A DNA stretch of 9,085 bases, taken from positions 1-9,085 of the forward strand of contig CACZSA010000377.1 in assembly GCA_902783705.1 (NCBI GenBank). Reading direction: 5' to 3'. Each line of letters starts with the position of its first letter. Within the stretch, counting starts at the first letter, position 1. Made by a program: the position numbers and the translations under genes. Positions 5,421-9,085 of this stretch are shown one piece after another. The notes beneath the pieces were generated by a model. It did not search any database, was not told where the DNA came from, and saw only the letters and a list, made by a program, of their open reading frames with translations. The DNA is from an uncultured Ruminococcus sp. Lineage in GTDB: Bacteria > Bacillota > Clostridia > Oscillospirales > CAG-272.

Positions 5421-6506
5421 ATGGAAAAGATCTTCAAGTCCTGCGTCGTCGGTATGGGCGGCATCGGACACACGCACGCGACCTGCATCAAGAACGATCC
5501 TCTCGCCGAGCTCGTGGCGGTCTGCGACGTCATCAAGGAAAAGGCCGACGCGGCGGCGGAGAAATTCGGCGTCCCGGCGTACTACAGCCTCAAGGACATG
5601 CTCGCCGCGCATCCGGAAATCGAAGTCGTGCACGTCACCACGTCCGGCTTTGAAAACGGCTCCTGGCACTATGTTCCCACGATGGAAGCCCTCGACGCGG
5701 GCCGTCACGTCCTCGTCGAAAAGCCGATCTCCAACCGCATCGACGAGGCGCGCGAGATGGTGGACTACGCCGCGAAGAAGGGCCTGTACCTCGGCTGCGA
5801 CCTGAACCACTACTTCTCCGGCCCGGCGTTCGAGGCGGACAAGCTCATCGCGGACGGCGGCGTCGGCGAACAGGTCTACTCCCTCACGAAGGTCGGCTTC
5901 AACGGCTCCTCCGTGAACGTCAACCCCGTGGACAGGAATTCCCGCTGGCAGATGCCCTACTCCCACGCGAAGGCGTTCCTCACGCATCCCTTCTCCGTCA
6001 TGCGCCACTACTCCGGCGACATCTCCCACATCCAGGCGTTCATGGAAAAGCCCGGCGCGAGACGCCAGAGCGAGGACCTGATGCTCTCGATCCAGTCCAT
6101 CCACGTGAAGTTCCAGAACGGTGCGGTCGGCTATCTGCTGTCCCAGCGCGGCGACGCCTGCTTCGGCCTCGGCGGCTGGTGGTCCTTCGAGCTCGCGGGC
6201 ACGAAAGGGACCTTCTGCATCGAGAACTGCGTCGAGAAGCTCACCTACTGGCAGGCGGGCAAGGAACCGGTCGTGACGAACACGGGCATCACCGACTTCG
6301 GCGCGACGTTCCCGATCCGCATCCACGCGTTCTACGAGGACCTCTCGAACAACGTGCCGCTCGAACACCTCCGCGCATCCGGCAGAGACGCGCTCGCGAC
6401 GATGGAATACATCTTCGCGGCGATCGACTCCTACGAATCCGGCGGCGAGATCGTCCGTCCGCACGCCCTCCCCGCGTACCACGGCGACCCGCACATCATT
6501 CACTGA
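5421..6506 (+). CDS. Gfo/Idh/MocA-family NAD(P)-dependent oxidoreductase (second copy)
   Basis: The 361-residue product starts at ATG 5421 behind AAGGA (5408-5412), 8 bases away. Seen: GMGGIG (11-16), the Rossmann loop; AELVAVCD (29-36), identical to the first copy; EKPIS (100-104) with the signature Lys101; and H189 and H196 in HPFSVMRHYSG, matching H175 and H182 of the first copy at the same spacing. The two proteins also share PTMEA and EKFGVP blocks, so they are paralogues, yet their C-terminal halves differ strongly and this one is 25 residues longer. That points to related but different substrates, or to different steps on one substrate. It is separated from the regulator by 517 bases of repeats, so it may have its own promoter, and it is closed by a strong terminator. 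The substrate is unknown. Confidence 0.93.
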   Translation: MEKIFKSCVVGMGGIGHTHATCIKNDPLAELVAVCDVIKEKADAAAEKFGVPAYYSLKDMLAAHPEIEVVHVTTSGFENGSWHYVPTMEALDAGRHVLVEKPISNRIDEAREMVDYAAKKGLYLGCDLNHYFSGPAFEADKLIADGGVGEQVYSLTKVGFNGSSVNVNPVDRNSRWQMPYSHAKAFLTHPFSVMRHYSGDISHIQAFMEKPGARRQSEDLMLSIQSIHVKFQNGAVGYLLSQRGDACFGLGGWWSFELAGTKGTFCIENCVEKLTYWQAGKEPVVTNTGITDFGATFPIRIHAFYEDLSNNVPLEHLRASGRDALATMEYIFAAIDSYESGGEIVRPHALPAYHGDPHIIH

Positions 6507-6518
6507 GCAGAATCAACG

Positions 6519-6550
6519 AAAAAACGGAGCTCGAAAGAGCTCCGCTTTTT
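6519..6550 (+). terminator. Bidirectional Rho-independent terminator
   Basis: CGGAGCTC (6525-6532) pairs perfectly with GAGCTCCG (6537-6544) around a GAAA tetraloop, followed by C and five T on the plus strand. Six A precede the stem, giving a T-run on the minus strand. It ends the second oxidoreductase gene and, from the other side, the unknown gene whose stop is at 6587. Confidence 0.9.
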
Positions 6551-6560
6551 GATTGAAAGA

Positions 6561-6580
6561 TGAATTGCGAATGATGAATT
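6561..6580. repeat. Inverted copy of the AATTCAT repeat
   Basis: On the minus strand this reads AATTCATCATTC then GCAATTCA. The first 12 bases exactly match 5392-5403 in opposite orientation. Together the two copies bracket the second oxidoreductase gene and its terminator. Confidence 0.7.
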
Positions 6581-6586
6581 TGGGAT

Positions 6587-7450
6587 TTAGATATCGGGCT
6601 TGTTTTTATCTTCGGGCACAATACTGGAGTCAGGTTCCGGTAGAGTTTCCTTGGGGGGACTGTCTTGTTTCTTTTCAATCAGAAAGGGGGATTGTATTTT
6701 TATCTTTGGGAGTTCAAGTTTGCGGTGATCTGGTTTAGGAAGGTTTGAGGAGATTTTAGGAATGTGAAGGAATGGCTTTTTGCCAGATTCTGTAACTGAC
6801 ATTTCATGTTTTGCCTGAATCTCGTTATAAATATCAGCCAGTTTCGAATATGTTGACTGGACTTCTTCGTTCGATGCATCAACACCCGCGCCATAGAGAA
6901 CGTAGTTCTTTTCTTTTGTTGTTATCATGAGTGCGTTTGCGCCGACATCGGTTACAGCATACGGGTTACCGCCTTGAAAGTCAAAATCTCGCGAGCTTTT
7001 AAATACGTCTATCCATTGCCCGTTTAACAGACGTACTTTGGCGGGTATTTCTCTGATTGAAATCTGCTTGATGTTGCGGCCCGATTGAAGAATTCGGAAG
7101 TGTCGGTCGCCGGAAATATCTATTTTCAGTATTTCAGCAGTGTGTCCGGCTATGCTTTTCCCGGCCTTTCCTACGCCCTTGAGAACCTTGTCTATTATAG
7201 CCTCTTTGTAATTCACAGCGTAACCCGCCGGATCGGGCTGTTCAACATCTGCTAAGATGATTCCATAAGGCTCCTGATGATCAAATTGAAGAATGTGCTG
7301 TTTGGAAGAGGCAGATCGATTGAACAGGGATTTAGTTTGAGGGATTTCAAAGAATACAGGGTAGAAAACGGAAATACGCTTTTGAAGCAATAAATCCGTG
7401 ATGGTTTCAGGGTCGATGAATAATCCGTGAATATCTATTTTTTGAGACAT
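6587..7450 (-). CDS. AT-rich protein of unknown function, 287 residues
   Basis: The preferred start is ATG 7450, with GGGAG (7465-7461) 10 bases before it; a TTG at 7456 is in frame but only 4 bases from that site. No family was recognised. Residues 1-80 are mixed (KIDIHGLFIDPETITDLLL at 4-22; FYPVFFEIP at 29-37). Residues 85-105 are glycine-rich and basic (KVLKGVGKAGKSIAGH). Residues 107-190 look like alternating beta strands (AEILKIDISGDRHF, VRLLNGQWIDVF, ANALMITTKEKNYVLYG), possibly a small beta barrel. Residues 193-215 look helical. Residues 224-287 are low-complexity, Pro/Lys-rich, with PKI repeated, and probably disordered. There is no signal peptide or membrane segment. GC content is about 37% in a hand-counted block, far below its neighbours, suggesting recent acquisition. 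It lies 174 bases downstream of the glycosyltransferase on the same strand. Confidence 0.72.
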   Translation of the reverse strand: MSQKIDIHGLFIDPETITDLLLQKRISVFYPVFFEIPQTKSLFNRSASSKQHILQFDHQEPYGIILADVEQPDPAGYAVNYKEAIIDKVLKGVGKAGKSIAGHTAEILKIDISGDRHFRILQSGRNIKQISIREIPAKVRLLNGQWIDVFKSSRDFDFQGGNPYAVTDVGANALMITTKEKNYVLYGAGVDASNEEVQSTYSKLADIYNEIQAKHEMSVTESGKKPFLHIPKISSNLPKPDHRKLELPKIKIQSPFLIEKKQDSPPKETLPEPDSSIVPEDKNKPDI

Positions 7451-7460
7451 ATTCAATTAG

Positions 7461-7477
7461 CTCCCTGTACATGTACA
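7461..7477 (-). promoter_or_regulatory. 12-bp palindrome abutting the ribosome binding site of the AT-rich gene
   Basis: TGTACATGTACA (7466-7477) is a perfect palindrome directly next to GGGAG (7465-7461). A regulator bound there could block translation initiation or transcription of the downstream gene. No matching known operator is claimed, and a 12-base palindrome in AT-rich DNA may be fortuitous. Confidence 0.35.
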
Positions 7478-7590
7478 ATTTTTATGCTGAGAAAATAAGA
7501 AAGAGATGCTTACATGATTTGTTGATTAGGACATTTGCCGCTGCACGACATTGTTATTTTACAGACCCTTTTGTAAAGTTTCTTTGCCAG

Positions 7591-7640
7591 GCTTTCTTTT
7601 CAAAGAAAGCCGCGTACCCCTTTTTCAAAGAAAGCCGCGT
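7591..7640. repeat. 19-bp direct repeat plus hairpin after the glycosyltransferase
   Basis: TTTTCAAAGAAAGCCGCGT occurs at 7597-7615 and again at 7622-7640. The first copy forms part of a perfect inverted repeat, GCTTTCTTT (7591-7599) with AAAGAAAGC (7602-7610). On the minus strand, downstream of the glycosyltransferase, the stem is followed by CTGGCAAAG rather than T, so termination is doubtful. The second copy overlaps the last codons of the glycosyltransferase gene. Confidence 0.8.
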
Positions 7641-8749
7641 TCCTCCCCCCGCGCCTCGTACATCGACTCGAGCTGTTCGGTCATGGCGCGGGCGGTGAAT
7701 TTTTCCGCATAGACGCGGCGGGCGGCGGCGGAGAGGTCGGCGAGGCGAGCGGGATCGTCGATGAGGGAGAGGATCGCCGCGGCCATCGCCCCCGGGTCCT
7801 TCTCCGGCACGAGGAGGCCGTTTTTGCCGTCCTCGATCATACAGGGATTCCCGCCGTAGGTCGTTGCGACCGCCGGAACGCCCGCGCTCATGCCCTCCGC
7901 AAGGGCGAGCGAGGTCGCCTCGGTCCCCCACGAGCAGTTGAGATTCAGGTCCATGATCCCGTAGTACGGCGCGACGTCGTCGGTGAAGCCCGTGAAGAGG
8001 ACGTTCCCCGTGATCCCGAGGTCCGCCGCCTGCTTTTTGAGCGCGTCCGCCTGCGAGCCGTCCCCGACGATCAGAAAATCGGTCGCGGGATGCGCGGCGA
8101 GGACTTTTTTCGCCGCTTCGAGGAGGTAGGAATGCCCCTTGTAATCCTCCAGCCGCGCGATGATGCCGCATACGAAATCATCCCGCCCGACGCCGAGCGC
8201 GTCCCGGAGCGCCTCGCATTCCGCCGGGGTGACTTCGCGCAGGGGCTCGACGCCGTTGATGATGACCGTGATCATGTCCGCCGGGACGCCCGTGTCGGTG
8301 AGGTTCTTCTTCGCGGCCTCCGCGACGGCGACGATGTCGGTCGAGAGGACGCGGTTGAGGAGGCCGTTGAGCTGCTTTCCGGGGAAGGTTGTGAGCTTTT
8401 TCGACGGGGGGAAAACGCTGTGACGGGTGTAGAAGCGTCCGGGGACGTGCTCGAGCCATGCGGCGACGCGCCCGGAGAGGGAGGAATGGCAGTGGACGAT
8501 GTCGGGGCGCAGTTCGCGGATGACGCGGCGCAGTTCCCCGACGGAGCGGCGGTCCCAGCTCTGATCCGCGCCGTATTCCAGCTCGATGACGGGGAAGCCG
8601 GTCTCCCGCACGGCGGGGATGAGGGCGGAGCCCTTCGGCAGGGCGACCCAGCCGTCGAAGCGCGCGCGGTCAAAATTGCGGAGGTAATGGACGAGGAGGC
8701 GTCCCGCGCCGCCGATATTGCTGTCGGAAAGAATATTGAGGATTTTCAT
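7625..8749 (-). CDS. Glycosyltransferase, GT4 family (GT-B fold)
   Basis: The 374-residue product starts at ATG 8749 with GAAGAAGGTG about 10 bases upstream. Seen: NIGGAGR (11-17), the glycine-rich acceptor/phosphate loop; PDIVHCHSS (82-90); the start of the C-terminal Rossmann domain at IIARLEDYKGH (196-206) with Arg199 and Lys204, which contact the donor diphosphate; FLIVGDG (225-231); and GTEATSLALAEG (276-287), carrying the E-x7-E motif (E277, E285) that holds the nucleotide sugar. Family knowledge: GT4 enzymes are retaining transferases that use a nucleotide sugar to build capsule, exopolysaccharide, teichoic-acid or lipid-linked glycans at the inner face of the membrane. Donor and acceptor cannot be assigned. 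No other envelope-glycan gene is in the window, so it may be the end of a cluster continuing to the right, or a single gene. The last residues (RGFL) come from a repeat. Confidence 0.94.
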   Translation of the reverse strand: MKILNILSDSNIGGAGRLLVHYLRNFDRARFDGWVALPKGSALIPAVRETGFPVIELEYGADQSWDRRSVGELRRVIRELRPDIVHCHSSLSGRVAAWLEHVPGRFYTRHSVFPPSKKLTTFPGKQLNGLLNRVLSTDIVAVAEAAKKNLTDTGVPADMITVIINGVEPLREVTPAECEALRDALGVGRDDFVCGIIARLEDYKGHSYLLEAAKKVLAAHPATDFLIVGDGSQADALKKQAADLGITGNVLFTGFTDDVAPYYGIMDLNLNCSWGTEATSLALAEGMSAGVPAVATTYGGNPCMIEDGKNGLLVPEKDPGAMAAAILSLIDDPARLADLSAAARRVYAEKFTARAMTEQLESMYEARGEERGFL

Positions 8750-8758
8750 ACGAAAAAA

Positions 8759-8817
8759 TCACCTTCTTCCGGGCAGTGCCCGGGGACAAGAGGCGAGCTC
8801 ACCTTCGGCAAGCTCGC
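8759..8817 (-). promoter_or_regulatory. Hairpins and a duplicated SD-like octamer upstream of the glycosyltransferase
   Basis: Read on the minus strand, GCGAGCT (8817-8811) pairs with AGCTCGC (8799-8793) around a loop that contains GAAGGTGA (8806-8799). The same octamer recurs 40 bases later as the gene's own ribosome binding site (8766-8759). Between them CCGGGC (8783-8778) pairs with GCCCGG (8774-8769) right next to that site. GACAAGAGG (8785-8793, plus strand) also matches the arm of the modular repeat, so this may be a decayed third copy rather than a regulator. Confidence 0.4.
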
Positions 8818-8883
8818 GGAACAGGCCGTTCGGTTAACTCTCGAACGTTTCCGGGAAAATGTCCATTTCATAAACTTCACTTT

Positions 8884-9085
8884 ATGTGTCATTGCGAGGA
8901 AGGACCTTCAGGTCCTGACGTGGCAATCCGTACTCCTTCATGTGTGATTTTGATCACATCATTGCTTGAATCATTCATTCCGCCTTGCGCGCTGGCGCTT
9001 GCGGATTTGGGATCGACCAAGTCGAATGTTTTTTTCGCCTGCGCGGCTGGCGGACAAGAGGACCCTCGGGCCGGGCCCTCTTGTC
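8884..9085. repeat. Modular palindromic repeat, copy 2 (may continue past the window)
   Basis: The same ordered blocks as copy 1 are present: ATGTGTC (8884-8890), GGCAATCCG (8922-8930), GATTTTGATCAC and TTGCTTGAATCATTCAT, the 27-base block (9035-9061) with one difference, and GCCCTCTTGTC (9075-9085). It opens with a palindrome, AGGACCT (8901-8907) with AGGTCCT (8910-8916), flanked by ATTGC and GCAAT, a REP-like arrangement. The terminal stem pairs 9053-9061 with 9077-9085 and CCC (9063-9065) with GGG (9073-9075). The stretch from 8750 to the window end has no supportable gene; its content is this repeat and the hairpins before it. Confidence 0.75.

Noticed and set aside
8090..8947. 285-codon plus-strand open frame opposite the glycosyltransferase
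   Set aside because: It is antisense to a complete GT4 gene and runs into non-coding repeat DNA at its end.
4984..9085. CRISPR array
   Set aside because: Repeats here are two distant palindromic copies and a 7-bp tandem repeat; no regularly spaced repeats with unique spacers and no cas genes are present.

Overview
The window reads as a carbohydrate-degradation locus from a GC-rich anaerobic bacterium. The most likely source is an uncultured gut-type Clostridia (Bacillota). Pointers are strong AAGGAG-type ribosome binding sites, TTG starts, a Clostridia-like GT4 glycosyltransferase (N-terminus MKILNILSDSNIGGAGR), a sulfatase beside Gfo/Idh/MocA oxidoreductases, and intergenic DNA rich in short palindromic repeats. 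This placement is inferred from protein style, not from a marker gene; Lentisphaerota (Victivallales-like) is the main alternative.

Layout, left to right. Plus strand: the 3' part of a sulfatase (2-1051); a small AT-rich, very acidic orphan protein (1105-1527); a GH18 chitinase-like glycoside hydrolase without a signal peptide (1619-2656); a hairpin-rich spacer with a possible 15-residue leader peptide (2860-2907); a Gfo/Idh/MocA oxidoreductase (2951-3961); an AraC-type regulator with an N-terminal cupin and a TTG start (4016-4903); a 517-base spacer of repeats and hairpins; a second, paralogous Gfo/Idh/MocA oxidoreductase (5421-6506); and a bidirectional terminator (6519-6550). Minus strand, converging on that terminator: an AT-rich protein of unknown function (7450-6587), preceded by a GT4 glycosyltransferase (8749-7625). 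The last 330 bases hold no gene, only hairpins and a second copy of the spacer repeat.

How the genes may work together (inference): the sulfatase would remove sulfate from a host or algal glycan, the GH18 enzyme would cut GlcNAc-containing oligosaccharides, and the two NAD(P)-dependent oxidoreductases would act on the released sugars or cyclitols. The cupin/AraC protein, 54 bases behind the first oxidoreductase, is the natural local regulator. The glycosyltransferase and the two AT-rich orphans do not obviously belong to this pathway; the orphans look like later arrivals.

No wholly new system can be demonstrated from the sequence alone. The best leads are a modular palindromic repeat present twice (4984-5211 and 8884-9085), a possible leader-peptide/SD-pairing switch before the first oxidoreductase, inverted AATTCAT repeats bracketing the second oxidoreductase, and two orphan genes of foreign composition.
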